NCBI RefSeq assembly: GCF_023283985.1 | Contig: NZ_JAKIKU010000017.1 | Location: 25,836-89,835 of the forward strand | Length of the DNA stretch: 64,000 nucleotides | DNA from: Shewanella electrodiphila | Lineage (GTDB): Bacteria; Pseudomonadota; Gammaproteobacteria; Enterobacterales; Shewanellaceae | Reading direction: 5' to 3' | Shown: positions 37,399-46,533 of the stretch, in pieces | How positions within the stretch are numbered: the stretch's first letter is position 1 | Layout: the number at the start of each line of letters is the position of its first letter | Program-made: the position numbers and the translations under genes | The notes under the pieces: model-generated | The model's database searches: none | What the model was told of the DNA's origin: nothing | Seen by the model: the letters and a program-made list of their open reading frames with translations, nothing else

Positions 37399-37839
37399 TT
37401 ATCGAATACGAACTGTATCCTCTACTTGAATTAGCCCTTCTGTGACAACTTTGCAGGTAACACCGCCTCGCCATTGGGGTAGTAATGCTTGTTCAAGACC
37501 TGGATGTGCAATTTCCATTTTGGCACAAGGGTCGGTTTCGCCAGTGATAATTAAACTAACATCGTCGCCAATTGAAATCACTTTACCGACATCATCAGCG
37601 CTGAACTGATAACCATCGATTAATATATTAGCTCGTCTTGTTAGCCATTCTAAATCAGTATTGATTTCCTGACAGGCTAGTTGCCATTGTTCAACTGACA
37701 TGACTGTGACTTGTCGTTTGCCAGGTCGACCGAATACATCATTTTCAACACCACGAAGCAAACTTACATTGGCACAAAAGACAGGGTTCATTTTGCCTTT
37801 TTTAGCTGTTTTATAAGCAATTGCTTTTAGTGCTGACAT
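37399..37839 (-). CDS. MOSC-domain protein
   Basis: MOSC domains, related to the molybdenum cofactor sulfurase C terminus, are thought to bind or carry sulfur. The 146-residue protein shows RGVENDVFGRPGKRQVTVMS, an LLIDGYQF-like strand (NILIDGYQF) and the conserved-cysteine region TGETDPCAKMEIAHPGLE. It starts two bases after tusA, also a sulfur carrier gene, which supports a sulfur-transfer role. The substrate is not known. Confidence 0.82.
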   Translation of the reverse strand: MSALKAIAYKTAKKGKMNPVFCANVSLLRGVENDVFGRPGKRQVTVMSVEQWQLACQEINTDLEWLTRRANILIDGYQFSADDVGKVISIGDDVSLIITGETDPCAKMEIAHPGLEQALLPQWRGGVTCKVVTEGLIQVEDTVRIR

Positions 37840-37841
37840 GA

Positions 37842-38087
37842 TTAAAGTCCTTTTTTTATCATATATTTGTATGGAGTTTTCTGAGTATCGCTGGCAATGA
37901 GGGTGTGATCCATGAACTCACAGAAGCTAGGGATATCACGGGTGGTTGCAGGATCATCAGCAGTAATAAGTAAGGTTTCACCTTCGGCCATCTTACGCAC
38001 GGTTTTACGGATCATCATTACGGGCTCTGGACAACGTAGACCTAGGGCGTCTAAATGATGTTCTGCTGTTGAAAATATTTCGCTCAT
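37842..38087 (-). CDS. tusA: Sulfur carrier protein TusA
   Basis: TusA accepts persulfide sulfur from IscS and passes it on for tRNA 2-thiouridine synthesis. The signature DALGLRCPEPVMMIRKTVR holds the active cysteine; 81 residues, as in E. coli. It is followed at once by a MOSC gene. Confidence 0.95.
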   Translation of the reverse strand: MSEIFSTAEHHLDALGLRCPEPVMMIRKTVRKMAEGETLLITADDPATTRDIPSFCEFMDHTLIASDTQKTPYKYMIKKGL

Positions 38088-38200
38088 ACTAACTCTTATA
38101 TACGACTAGCTAACAATAATTGCGCTAATTTTACTCTGGTTAAAGTCTGTTGCAAGTGCTGAAACATAGCTTTATTAGTATTTCGTGAACTAACACAGGA

Positions 38201-38216
38201 TGTTCCACGTGAAACA
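38201..38216. promoter_or_regulatory. parS: parS site (one half-site variant)
   Basis: TGTTCCACGTGAAACA combines the TTCC and GAAA half-site variants and fits TGTTYCACGTGRAACA fully. It lies in the tusA-fadA gap. Confidence 0.85.
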
Positions 38217-38243
38217 TATATCAGGATGGGACACTTTTATAAT

Positions 38244-38277
38244 AAAAAAGCCGCACCTATAGAAGAGTGCGGCTTTT
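38244..38277 (-). terminator. Terminator after fadA
   Basis: Stem AAAAGCCGCAC / GTGCGGCTTTT with a 10-base loop and a T run on the minus strand. Confidence 0.85.
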
Positions 38278-38304
38278 AATCTTAAGCGTTATATTGAATC
38301 GTGA

Positions 38305-39474
38305 TTAGCTATCAACACGCTCAAAAATTGTTGCGATGCCTTGGCCTAAACCAATACACATAGTCGCTAGACCATATTTTGCATCTTTAGCTTCCATTAA
38401 GTTAATCAGCGTTGTTGAGATACGCGTTCCTGAACAACCTAGTGGATGACCAAGAGCAATTGCGCCGCCATTTAAGTTAACTTTTTCGTCAACCACATCA
38501 GTAAGGCCTAAATCCTTAACGCATGGAAGAGACTGTGCTGCGAATGCTTCGTTTAATTCAATCACATCCATATCATCAACAGTTAAGCCTGCACGAGCTA
38601 ATGCTTTCTTTGTTGCTGGCACTGGGCCATAACCCATGATTGCAGCATCACAGCCGGCTACAGCCATTGAACGAATTCGAGCTCGGATAGGTAAACCTAA
38701 TGCTTTGGCTTTTTCTTCTTCCATAACTAACATTGCCGAAGCGCCATCAGATAATGCTGATGAAGTACCGGCTGTCACTGTACCGTTAGCTGGGTCAAAT
38801 GCTGGGCGTAATCCTGAAAGTGATTCAAGTGATGTCTCAGGACGAATCACTTCATCATGAGTCACTTTAATTAACGCACCATTTGCGTCATGACCTTCAA
38901 TAGGTACGATTTCGTTATCAAAACGACCTTCAACAGTAGCAGCATGAGCACGTTGATGAGAACGAACTGCAAATGCATCTTGTTGTTCACGAGTGATACC
39001 GTGCATCTTGCCAAGCATTTCAGCGGTTAAGCCCATCATGCCAGATGCTTTAGCAACATTGCTTGCAAGGCCTGGATGGAAATCGACACCGTGATTCATT
39101 GGTACATGGCCCATATGCTCAACACCACCAACGATAAAGGTATCGCCTTGGCCTGTCATAATGGCTCGCGTTGCTTGATGAAGTGCATCCATTGATGAAC
39201 CACATAAACGGTTTACCGTAACAGCACCGGCTGTTTTTGGAATGCCAGCTAATAGCGCAGCATTTCGGGCGATATTAAAACCTTGCTCTAGTGTTTGTTG
39301 TACACAACCCCAGATAACATCTTCGATATCATTTGGATCAAGCTTACTGTTGCGGCTTAATAATGATTTCATTAGTTCAGCAGAAAGGGTTTCTGCACGT
39401 ACATTTCTAAATACTCCAGCCTTAGAGCGGCCCATCGGAGTACGAATGCAGTCTACGATTACAGCGTTTTTCAT
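38305..39474 (-). CDS. fadA: 3-ketoacyl-CoA thiolase
   Basis: FadA performs the last step of beta-oxidation, releasing acetyl-CoA. The nucleophilic cysteine lies in VNRLCGSSMDALHQATRAI, and the catalytic H and C are in NGGAIALGHPLGCSGTR and ATMCIGLGQG; 389 residues. It follows fadB by 22 bases and forms the alpha2-beta2 complex with it. Confidence 0.96.
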   Translation of the reverse strand: MKNAVIVDCIRTPMGRSKAGVFRNVRAETLSAELMKSLLSRNSKLDPNDIEDVIWGCVQQTLEQGFNIARNAALLAGIPKTAGAVTVNRLCGSSMDALHQATRAIMTGQGDTFIVGGVEHMGHVPMNHGVDFHPGLASNVAKASGMMGLTAEMLGKMHGITREQQDAFAVRSHQRAHAATVEGRFDNEIVPIEGHDANGALIKVTHDEVIRPETSLESLSGLRPAFDPANGTVTAGTSSALSDGASAMLVMEEEKAKALGLPIRARIRSMAVAGCDAAIMGYGPVPATKKALARAGLTVDDMDVIELNEAFAAQSLPCVKDLGLTDVVDEKVNLNGGAIALGHPLGCSGTRISTTLINLMEAKDAKYGLATMCIGLGQGIATIFERVDS

Positions 39475-39496
39475 GATGATATTCCTTTACTGCTAA

Positions 39497-41647
39497 TTAG
39501 GCTGGGTAGTATGTGCCGTTAGTGGCTGCAAGCTCGCGCATTGCATCAGTCACTTGATATAGACCACCTAAGTGGGCAAATTTGTCTGCCATCGCGACAA
39601 AGTTAGCCACACCCATAGTATCTAGGTAACGGAATACACCGCCTCTAAATGGTGGGAAGCCAATACCGTAAACTAGGCCCATATCGCCTTCAGCAGGAGA
39701 AGCAATAATGCTTTCTTCTAAACAACGAACTGTTTCGATAACCATTGGGATCATACAGCGTGCGATGATCTCATCTGCTTCAAACTCTTTTAGCTCACCG
39801 AACTCTTTAGCCAATAATTGGTAACTGGTTGGGTCTAAATCTTTCTTTGGCTTACCACGACGGTCAACAGAGTAAGCATAGAAACCTTTAGTGTTTTTCT
39901 GACCAAAGCGCTCGCTTTCAAACATAATGTCGATAGCATCTTTGCCATTTTTACCCATGCGGTCAGGGAAACCTTCAGCCATTACCGCTTGTGCATGATG
40001 ACCAGTATCTAGACCAACAACATCAAGCAAATAAGCTGGGCCCATTGGCCAACCGAACTGTTTCTCCATCACTTTATCTACTTTAGCAAAGTCAGCACCG
40101 TCGGCTAATAAACCGCTGAAGCCTGCAAAGTATGGGAATAAAACTCGGTTAACAAAGAAACCTGGACAGTCGTTAACAACGATTGGTGTTTTGCCCATTT
40201 TGCTTGCGTATGCCACTACTGAAGCAATCGTTTCTTCAGAAGAGTTTTCACCGCGGATGACTTCAACCAAAGGCATTTTATGCACAGGGTTAAAGAAGTG
40301 CATGCCACAGAAACGCTCAGGTTTCTTCATGCTCTTAGCAAGTAGGTTAATGGAAATAGTAGATGTGTTTGACGCGATGATAGCATCATCAGCAACATAG
40401 CCTTCAACTTCAGCTAATACAGATGCTTTCACTTTTGGATGCTCAACGACAGCCTCAACAATAACGTCAGCATCCTTTACTGGTGCGTAATCTAAAGCTG
40501 GTGTGATGTTGTTTAATACAGCAGCCATTTTAGCTGGAGTAGAGCGGCCACGTTTAACTTGTGCCGTTAGCAACTTAGCTGCTTCGCCTAAGCCTAAATC
40601 TAATGCAGGTTGTGCGATGTCTTTCATGACAATCGGCGTGCCTTTACTTGCGCTTTGATAAGCAATACCGCCGCCCATGATACCAGCGCCTAATACGGCT
40701 GCACTGTTCACTTTCTTAGCAAGTTTACCTGCTTTTTTCGCTTTACCTTTTACAAATTGGTCATTTAAGAAAATACCAATCAGTGAGGTCGCAACGTCGG
40801 TTTTAGCCAATTTGATGAAAGCTTTGTTTTCAACTTTAAGGGCTTCTGCACGGTCAAGTGTTGCTGCTTGTTCTATCACACTCACAGCCATCATTGGTGC
40901 TGGGTAGTGTTTGCCTGCAACTTTAAATACCATGCCTTTAGCTGTGGCGAATGACATCATTGCTTCAAGCTTTGGTAATGTTAATGCCTTAAGCTTGCGG
41001 TTACGACGAGATTGCCAATCTAGCTTTTCAGCGATGGCATCTTTAAGCATCTGCAGTGCAGCTGCTTCAAGGTTTTCTGGAGCCACTACAGCGTCAATTG
41101 CGCCAACTTTTAATGCCGCTTCTGGACGTTGGTCTTTACCTGTGGTTATCCACTCAAGTGCGTTATCTGCACCTATGATGCGAGGTAAACGAACTGTGCC
41201 ACCAAAACCAGGAATTAAGCCTAATTTGGTTTCTGGTAAACCAATACGAGCATTGGTATCTGCGATACGTAAATCAGTTGCAAGAATGGCTTCACAACCA
41301 CCACCAAGAGCAAACCCGTTAACAGCAGAGGCTGTTGGGAAAGGTAAGTCTTCAAGTTTATCAAATACCGCACTAGCTTGTTCAACCCAAGTTAATAGCG
41401 TTGCATCGTCAAGTTCGAACAAACCTAAGAATTCAGTAATATCTGCACCAACAATAAAGGTGCTTTTACCTGATGTTACTAATAAACCTTGAATACTTGT
41501 GTTTTGTTTGATGCTCTCAAGAGCGGCATCTAATGAAGAGAGAGTTTCTTTATCGAATTTGTTCACTGAACCAGGTGCATCGAAACACAACTTGGCAATG
41601 TTATCCTCTAATAACTCTACTTGAATTGTAGGACTTTGGTAGATCAT
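39497..41647 (-). CDS. fadB: Fatty oxidation complex alpha subunit
   Basis: A 716-residue multifunctional protein: N-terminal enoyl-CoA hydratase (oxyanion loop AVNGFALGGGCE; acidic residues in PETKLGLIPGFGG), then NAD-binding 3-hydroxyacyl-CoA dehydrogenase (AAVLGAGIMGGGIAYQSA; GMHFFNPVHKMPLVE). It is first in fadBA. A perfect palindrome in the gap upstream is a likely fatty-acid-responsive operator. Confidence 0.96.
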   Translation of the reverse strand: MIYQSPTIQVELLEDNIAKLCFDAPGSVNKFDKETLSSLDAALESIKQNTSIQGLLVTSGKSTFIVGADITEFLGLFELDDATLLTWVEQASAVFDKLEDLPFPTASAVNGFALGGGCEAILATDLRIADTNARIGLPETKLGLIPGFGGTVRLPRIIGADNALEWITTGKDQRPEAALKVGAIDAVVAPENLEAAALQMLKDAIAEKLDWQSRRNRKLKALTLPKLEAMMSFATAKGMVFKVAGKHYPAPMMAVSVIEQAATLDRAEALKVENKAFIKLAKTDVATSLIGIFLNDQFVKGKAKKAGKLAKKVNSAAVLGAGIMGGGIAYQSASKGTPIVMKDIAQPALDLGLGEAAKLLTAQVKRGRSTPAKMAAVLNNITPALDYAPVKDADVIVEAVVEHPKVKASVLAEVEGYVADDAIIASNTSTISINLLAKSMKKPERFCGMHFFNPVHKMPLVEVIRGENSSEETIASVVAYASKMGKTPIVVNDCPGFFVNRVLFPYFAGFSGLLADGADFAKVDKVMEKQFGWPMGPAYLLDVVGLDTGHHAQAVMAEGFPDRMGKNGKDAIDIMFESERFGQKNTKGFYAYSVDRRGKPKKDLDPTSYQLLAKEFGELKEFEADEIIARCMIPMVIETVRCLEESIIASPAEGDMGLVYGIGFPPFRGGVFRYLDTMGVANFVAMADKFAHLGGLYQVTDAMRELAATNGTYYPA

Positions 41648-41800
41648 TGCTTGCTTCCTTTTTGCTAAAAGCGACTTCTACATCACAATTACTGTGTTGT
41701 TATTTAGCTTTGATATCTAGCTTTTTATCACAGCAGCGACGGCCATCATTTGACCAGTTGCCAAACAGTGTGCGACGAAATGAGATAAATTACAACACTC

Positions 41801-41822
41801 AATTTAAACGTCCGTTTAAATT
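41801..41822. promoter_or_regulatory. Likely PsrA-type operator of fadBA
   Basis: Perfect 22-bp dyad: AATTTAAACG, two bases, then its complement. It lies 154 bases upstream of the fadB start and 86 before pepQ. TTTAAACG-N2-CGTTTAAA resembles the operators of the TetR regulator PsrA that controls fatty acid degradation in Shewanella (recalled, not looked up). Confidence 0.6.
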
Positions 41823-41907
41823 TTTCTCTGCTAGAGGCATTTTTGTCCTTTGTGATACACTTCACAGGTTCTTAAACAAGAAAAATAACATCATAGGGAT
41901 AGCAAAA

Positions 41908-43230
41908 ATGGATCAGCTAGCTAATTTTTATCATGCTCACATTGCAGAATTAAATCGTCGTGTTGCCGAAATCGTCTCTCGAGAACAATTGGCTGGCTTA
42001 GTGATACATTCAGGCCAAGCTCATCGCCAGTTTTTAGACGACTTAAGCTATCCATTCAAAGTAAACCCGCAATTTAAGGCGTGGCTACCAGTGCTTGATA
42101 ATCCAAACTGTTGGGTTGTCGCGAACGGTGTAGATAAGCCGCAATTAATTTTTTATCGTCCAGTGGATTTCTGGCATAAAGTCAGTGATGAGCCAAATGA
42201 TTTTTGGGCTGAACATTTCGATATTAAACTATTAACCAAAGCCGACCGAGTTGCTGAGTTATTACCTTCTAATATTACAGAGTGGGCATATATAGGTGAG
42301 CACCTTGATGTCGCTGAAGTATTAGGTATGAGTAAGCGTAATCCTGACTCTGTTTTGAATTACCTGCATTTTCATCGTGCTGATAAAACACAGTACGAAT
42401 TAGAATGTCTTCGCCGCGCTAACCAAATCGCAGTAAAAGGGCATCTAGCTGCTAAGAATGCTTTTTATAATGGTGGCAGTGAGTTTGAAATCCAGCAGCA
42501 ATACTTGTCAGCGATTGGTCAAACTGAAAACGAAGTACCGTATGGCAATATTGTTGCCCTTAATCAAAATGCTGCCATTTTGCATTACACAGCACTTGAG
42601 CATCAGATCCCATCACCGCGTCTATCATTTTTGATTGATGCAGGTGCTAACTATAATGGTTATGCATCAGATATTACCCGCACTTATTCATTTGAGAAGA
42701 ATCGTTTTTATGAGTTGATTGTCGAAATGAACAAGTTGCAGTTAGCTATTGTCGACTTAATGAAGCCAGGCGTTAAATATACTGACCTTCATCTTACTAC
42801 TCATGCCAAGCTCGCACAGTTGATGCTGGATTTTGATATCGCCAAAGGTGATGCTGAGGGATTAGTGGAACAAGGTATTACTAGCGTGTTCTTCCCTCAT
42901 GGTTTAGGCCATATGCTGGGGTTACAGGTACACGATATGGGCGGTTTTGCACATGATGAACGTGGAACGCATATTCCAACTCCGGATGGACATCCATTCC
43001 TTCGTTGTACTCGTGAAATACAAGCCAACCAAGTGTTCACTATCGAGCCGGGTATATATATTATCGATTCATTATTAGGCGAATTAAAAGCCGATAAACG
43101 CCAATCGCAAGTAAATTGGGATATGGTTAATGAATTGCGTCCATATGGCGGTATTCGTATTGAAGATAATGTTATTGTTCATCAAGACCATAATGAGAAT
43201 ATGACACGAGAGCTAGGCCTGGTTGACTGA
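41908..43230 (+). CDS. pepQ: Xaa-Pro dipeptidase
   Basis: PepQ cleaves X-Pro dipeptides using two Mn ions. The ATG at 41908 (MDQLANFYHAHIAELNRR) follows AGGGA and gives 440 residues, near E. coli's 443. Metal ligands are in LIDAGANYNGYASDITRTY (two Asp), FFPHGLGHMLGLQVHD (His) and the C-terminal FTIEPGIY and GGIRIEDN (Glu). Divergent from fadBA, as in enteric bacteria. Confidence 0.95.
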   Translation: MDQLANFYHAHIAELNRRVAEIVSREQLAGLVIHSGQAHRQFLDDLSYPFKVNPQFKAWLPVLDNPNCWVVANGVDKPQLIFYRPVDFWHKVSDEPNDFWAEHFDIKLLTKADRVAELLPSNITEWAYIGEHLDVAEVLGMSKRNPDSVLNYLHFHRADKTQYELECLRRANQIAVKGHLAAKNAFYNGGSEFEIQQQYLSAIGQTENEVPYGNIVALNQNAAILHYTALEHQIPSPRLSFLIDAGANYNGYASDITRTYSFEKNRFYELIVEMNKLQLAIVDLMKPGVKYTDLHLTTHAKLAQLMLDFDIAKGDAEGLVEQGITSVFFPHGLGHMLGLQVHDMGGFAHDERGTHIPTPDGHPFLRCTREIQANQVFTIEPGIYIIDSLLGELKADKRQSQVNWDMVNELRPYGGIRIEDNVIVHQDHNENMTRELGLVD

Positions 43231-43837
43231 ACAATACTTAATTCCCAATCAAACATTAACGATTGAGGAAGATATTAAACATAGCCGTTTCATTACAGTG
43301 CTGTTTCACTGCTGTAGTGAAACAGAGCTAAAGTGTGCACTTACTAACTTAAAGGTCGAATACCCAGGCGCAAATCATTATTGCTATGCTTTTGTGGCGT
43401 CCGATCCTCAAAATAGTATTGCTATTGGCAGTAGTGATGATGGTGAACCCGCTGGGAGTGCAGGACGTCCTATGTTGGCGACGCTTCAAGGCTCTGGTAT
43501 TGGTGAAATAGGCGCGGTTGTGGTGCGCTATTTTGGTGGTACTAAGTTGGGTGTTGGCGGTTTAGTTCGCGCTTATTCATCCGGGATTAAATCGGGGTTA
43601 CCCGAATTAGCAACTGTCACCAAGTATATCCGTTATTCATCATCGCTCATTTGCAGTTATCCGCAGCTCAATAATGTGGAATATCTGATTAACCAATTTG
43701 ATGGCGTTATTATCAATAAAGTTTTTACTGATGCGATAGAAGTTGAGTTTGAAATAGCGAAAACATTTCATGATGATTTTAATCGAGAATTAGCCACGCA
43801 AACACAAGGCCAGCTTAAAGCAAAGTTTAACGTTTGA
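43223..43837 (+). CDS. yigZ: YigZ / IMPACT family protein
   Basis: A 204-residue member of the UPF0029/IMPACT family, structurally related to EF-G domains; its biochemical role is unclear. The signature is SSDDGEPAGSAGRPMLATLQ followed by VVVRYFGGTKLGVGGLVRAYS. The TTG start overlaps the pepQ stop by eight bases, suggesting translational coupling. A 25-bp inverted repeat lies within the gene (43301). Confidence 0.9.
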   Translation: MTEQYLIPNQTLTIEEDIKHSRFITVLFHCCSETELKCALTNLKVEYPGANHYCYAFVASDPQNSIAIGSSDDGEPAGSAGRPMLATLQGSGIGEIGAVVVRYFGGTKLGVGGLVRAYSSGIKSGLPELATVTKYIRYSSSLICSYPQLNNVEYLINQFDGVIINKVFTDAIEVEFEIAKTFHDDFNRELATQTQGQLKAKFNV

Positions 43838-43932
43838 TAGGGCTAGAAAGTATGCCAAAATATAACGTTAAATAGCCGTTAACATAATGCTGAATGAATC
43901 CAATGCTATGCAAACTAGTACAATAATAATCA

Positions 43933-45390
43933 ATGCAATATAAAACAATCATCAGAATTACCGGCTTGTTGATGGGATTATTTTCTATCACCATGTTACC
44001 GCCTTCATTAGTGGCTATTCTTTATAAAGATGGCGGCGGGACTGCTTTTATTCAGGCATTCTGTGTCAGTTTGTTTCTTGGTTTTTTATTGTGGTACCCC
44101 AACCGCCGCGAAAAAGGTGATTTACGCACCCGCGAAGGCTTTTTAATCGTCGTGTTATTTTGGACGGTACTGGGTTCTATCGGTGCTTTGCCTTTTATCT
44201 TTTCTACTGAACCCAACTTAAGCTGGACTGACAGCTTTTTTGAATCCTTCTCAGCTTTAACCACCACAGGTGCGACTGTTATTGTCGGCCTTGATGACTT
44301 ACCCAAAGCCATTTTGTTTTACCGGCATTTACTGCAGTGGATGGGCGGTATGGGTATCATTGTACTTGCAGTAGCGATTTTGCCGTTATTAGGTATTGGT
44401 GGCATGCAGTTGTATAAAGCTGAAATTCCAGGGCCTGTGAAAGACAGTAAGATGAAACCGAGAATTGCCGAAACCGCTAAAGCGCTTTGGTATATTTACT
44501 TATTGCTCACAGTCGCTTGTGCGACGGCATTTTACTTTGCTGGTATGAGTGCTTTTGATGCTATTTGTCATTCATTTTCAACCATTGCCATAGGCGGTTT
44601 CTCGACCCATGACGCCAGTATTGGCTACTTCGATAGCCCACTAATTAATGTCATTTGTGCTGTATTTTTATTGATTGCCGCAGTGAACTTTAGTTTGCAC
44701 TTTGCTGCATTTAGTTGGCGTGGGATTAACTTTAAAGTCTATTTTCGTGATGCTGAATTTAAAGCACTCATTGGTATTCAATTAGTGTTAACTGCCATTT
44801 GTTTTGCGACCTTATATCGCTCAGGTATTTACGATAGTCCAGAACAAACATTAGATTATGCCTTTTTCCAAGTGGTATCGATTTCAACTACCGCTGGTTT
44901 TGGTACAGAAAGCTTCCATACCTGGCCATTGTTTCTCCCCATCTTACTTATCTTTTCAAGCTTTATTGGTGGCTGTGCTGGTTCAACCGGTGGCGGCATG
45001 AAAGTCATTCGTTTTGTGCTGTTATTGCTGCAAGGCTCCCGCGAGATGAAGCGTCTTATTCACCCTAAAGCTATGTACTCTATTCGTATTGGCAAGTCAG
45101 CATTACCTGATCGGGTGATTGATGCGGTGTGGGGGTTCTTCTCGGCTTATGCGTTAGTGTTTGTCGTTTGTATGGTGTTGCTAATGGCGATGGAAATGGA
45201 TGCCATTACCGCATTTAGTGCCACAGCGGCCAGCATTAATAACCTCGGCCCAGGTTTAGGTGATGTGGCCAGTAACTATGCCAGCGTGACTGATGGCGCT
45301 AAATGGGTGTTAGTGCTCGCGATGCTATTTGGTCGTCTTGAAGTGTTTACCTTGTTAGTCTTGTTTACGCCGACTTTCTGGAAAAATTAA
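43933..45390 (+). CDS. trkH: Trk potassium uptake channel subunit TrkH (copy 1)
   Basis: A 485-residue multi-helix channel subunit that imports K+ with the cytoplasmic TrkA gate. The four selectivity-filter P-loops are visible: ALTTTGATV, STIAIGGFSTHD, SISTTAGFGTES and INNLGPGLG. It is followed by hemG copy 1 after 50 bases. A second trkH is at 47206. Confidence 0.92.
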   Translation: MQYKTIIRITGLLMGLFSITMLPPSLVAILYKDGGGTAFIQAFCVSLFLGFLLWYPNRREKGDLRTREGFLIVVLFWTVLGSIGALPFIFSTEPNLSWTDSFFESFSALTTTGATVIVGLDDLPKAILFYRHLLQWMGGMGIIVLAVAILPLLGIGGMQLYKAEIPGPVKDSKMKPRIAETAKALWYIYLLLTVACATAFYFAGMSAFDAICHSFSTIAIGGFSTHDASIGYFDSPLINVICAVFLLIAAVNFSLHFAAFSWRGINFKVYFRDAEFKALIGIQLVLTAICFATLYRSGIYDSPEQTLDYAFFQVVSISTTAGFGTESFHTWPLFLPILLIFSSFIGGCAGSTGGGMKVIRFVLLLLQGSREMKRLIHPKAMYSIRIGKSALPDRVIDAVWGFFSAYALVFVVCMVLLMAMEMDAITAFSATAASINNLGPGLGDVASNYASVTDGAKWVLVLAMLFGRLEVFTLLVLFTPTFWKN

Positions 45391-45440
45391 TATATATCTT
45401 ATGTTCACTGACTGGGAATGGCTATTTACAAGGAATTAAA

Positions 45441-45968
45441 ATGTCGAACAACCTTATTATTTACTCAACTGTTGATGGCCAAACACTGGCAATATGTGAA
45501 AAAATCAAACAGCATTTAAGCGCTGAAAATGAACAAGTGACCATAGTGTCATTAGAACAAGCGAGCGAATTGGCACTTAGCAGTTTTGATAAGATTTTAA
45601 TCGGTGCCAGCATTCGATATGGCAAGCATCGACCTGCATTATTTGAGTTTATTGCTCAGCACAGAGCTGTATTGGATGGTGTAAAAACAGCATTTTTTAC
45701 CGTTAATGTCGTCGCTAGAAAACCTGAAAAAAATACACCAGAAACTAATCCATATATGCAAAAGTTTCTCACACTGTCTAGTTGGACACCTGCGTTACTA
45801 GGGGTATTTGCTGGCAAGATTGATTACCCGAAATATCGCACTGTGGATAGAGTGATGATCCGTTTTATTATGTGGATGACCAAAGGGCCTACAGATACCA
45901 CGGGAACTTATGAGTTTACCAATTGGGATAAGGTTGAAGCATTCGCTAACGAGTTTAAGCAGCTGTAA
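45441..45968 (+). CDS. hemG: Menaquinone-dependent protoporphyrinogen IX dehydrogenase HemG (copy 1)
   Basis: HemG is a flavodoxin-fold enzyme that oxidises protoporphyrinogen IX using the quinone pool. IYSTVDGQTLAICEKI is the FMN phosphate loop, then GASIRYGKHRPALFEF and the HemG-specific insert VNVVARKPEKNTPETN; 175 residues. The ending TNWDKVEAFANEF matches E. coli HemG. It is downstream of trkH, as in E. coli. Confidence 0.93.
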   Translation: MSNNLIIYSTVDGQTLAICEKIKQHLSAENEQVTIVSLEQASELALSSFDKILIGASIRYGKHRPALFEFIAQHRAVLDGVKTAFFTVNVVARKPEKNTPETNPYMQKFLTLSSWTPALLGVFAGKIDYPKYRTVDRVMIRFIMWMTKGPTDTTGTYEFTNWDKVEAFANEFKQL

Positions 45969-46044
45969 TTTTTCAGTGTTCGCTGTAATGACTCACTTAG
46001 GCTTTGATAGCATTTTAGTCGCTAAAGCCTAAGCTACAAGACGC

Positions 46045-46353
46045 TTATTTAGCGCAATATAAACGGTGCAGAATCGAAATAACCTCAGTCACTTCTTCAT
46101 TTTTTAATGTGTAGTAAACATTTTGCGAACTTTTACGCGTATTGACTAAGTCCTGAGCTCGGATCACTGCAAGGTGTTGTGATAACGCTGACTGACTCAA
46201 TGGTACCTTTTCATTCAACTCTGTCACGCTGTGCTCTTTGTCGAGTAATAAACACAAGATCATCAAACGGTATGGGTTCGCAATCGCTTTTAGCCACTTG
46301 GCTGCCATTTCCGCATTACCTAGCATCGAATCTACATCAATATTTTCAGACAT
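46045..46353 (-). CDS. ArsR-family regulator with a BigR/YgaV-type cysteine pair
   Basis: A 102-residue winged-helix repressor. The recognition region is LSQSALSQHLAVIRAQDLV and the wing is TRKSSQNVYYTLKN. Two cysteines only: C34 in RLMILCLLL and C100 in HRLYCAK, the same places as in the sulfide/redox sensors BigR, SqrR and E. coli YgaV. No metal-binding ELCVCD motif is present. It lies between the two hemG copies and is divergent from hemG copy 2; it may control that gene or itself. Confidence 0.85.
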   Translation of the reverse strand: MSENIDVDSMLGNAEMAAKWLKAIANPYRLMILCLLLDKEHSVTELNEKVPLSQSALSQHLAVIRAQDLVNTRKSSQNVYYTLKNEEVTEVISILHRLYCAK

Positions 46354-46533
46354 CTATATACCTTACCTGAGTAAATACATTAAATTTATTACTTAAGTGG
46401 CATCATACTGCTGGCTAACACAGATCTCAATTTTATCGTTCAAATATATGAGTCATTTCTAATTTGTGATCAAAGAGGACGATTGCAATGGCTTTTTTTG
46501 CCACAATGATTACCTACTAACGCAACCATCGGT

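Noticed and set aside
40911..41492. Long plus-strand open frame (193 codons) inside fadB
   Set aside because: Antisense to the conserved FadB hydratase domain; composition is that of a codon shadow, with no ribosome site or family match.
41647..41907. Upstream in-frame extension of pepQ to 41647
   Set aside because: It runs through the fadB-pepQ promoter region and operator; the ATG at 41908 has the ribosome site and the family N terminus.
46354..46533. A clear ArsR operator between arsR and hemG copy 2
   Set aside because: The gap is AT-rich, but I could not find a convincing dyad, so no site is listed.
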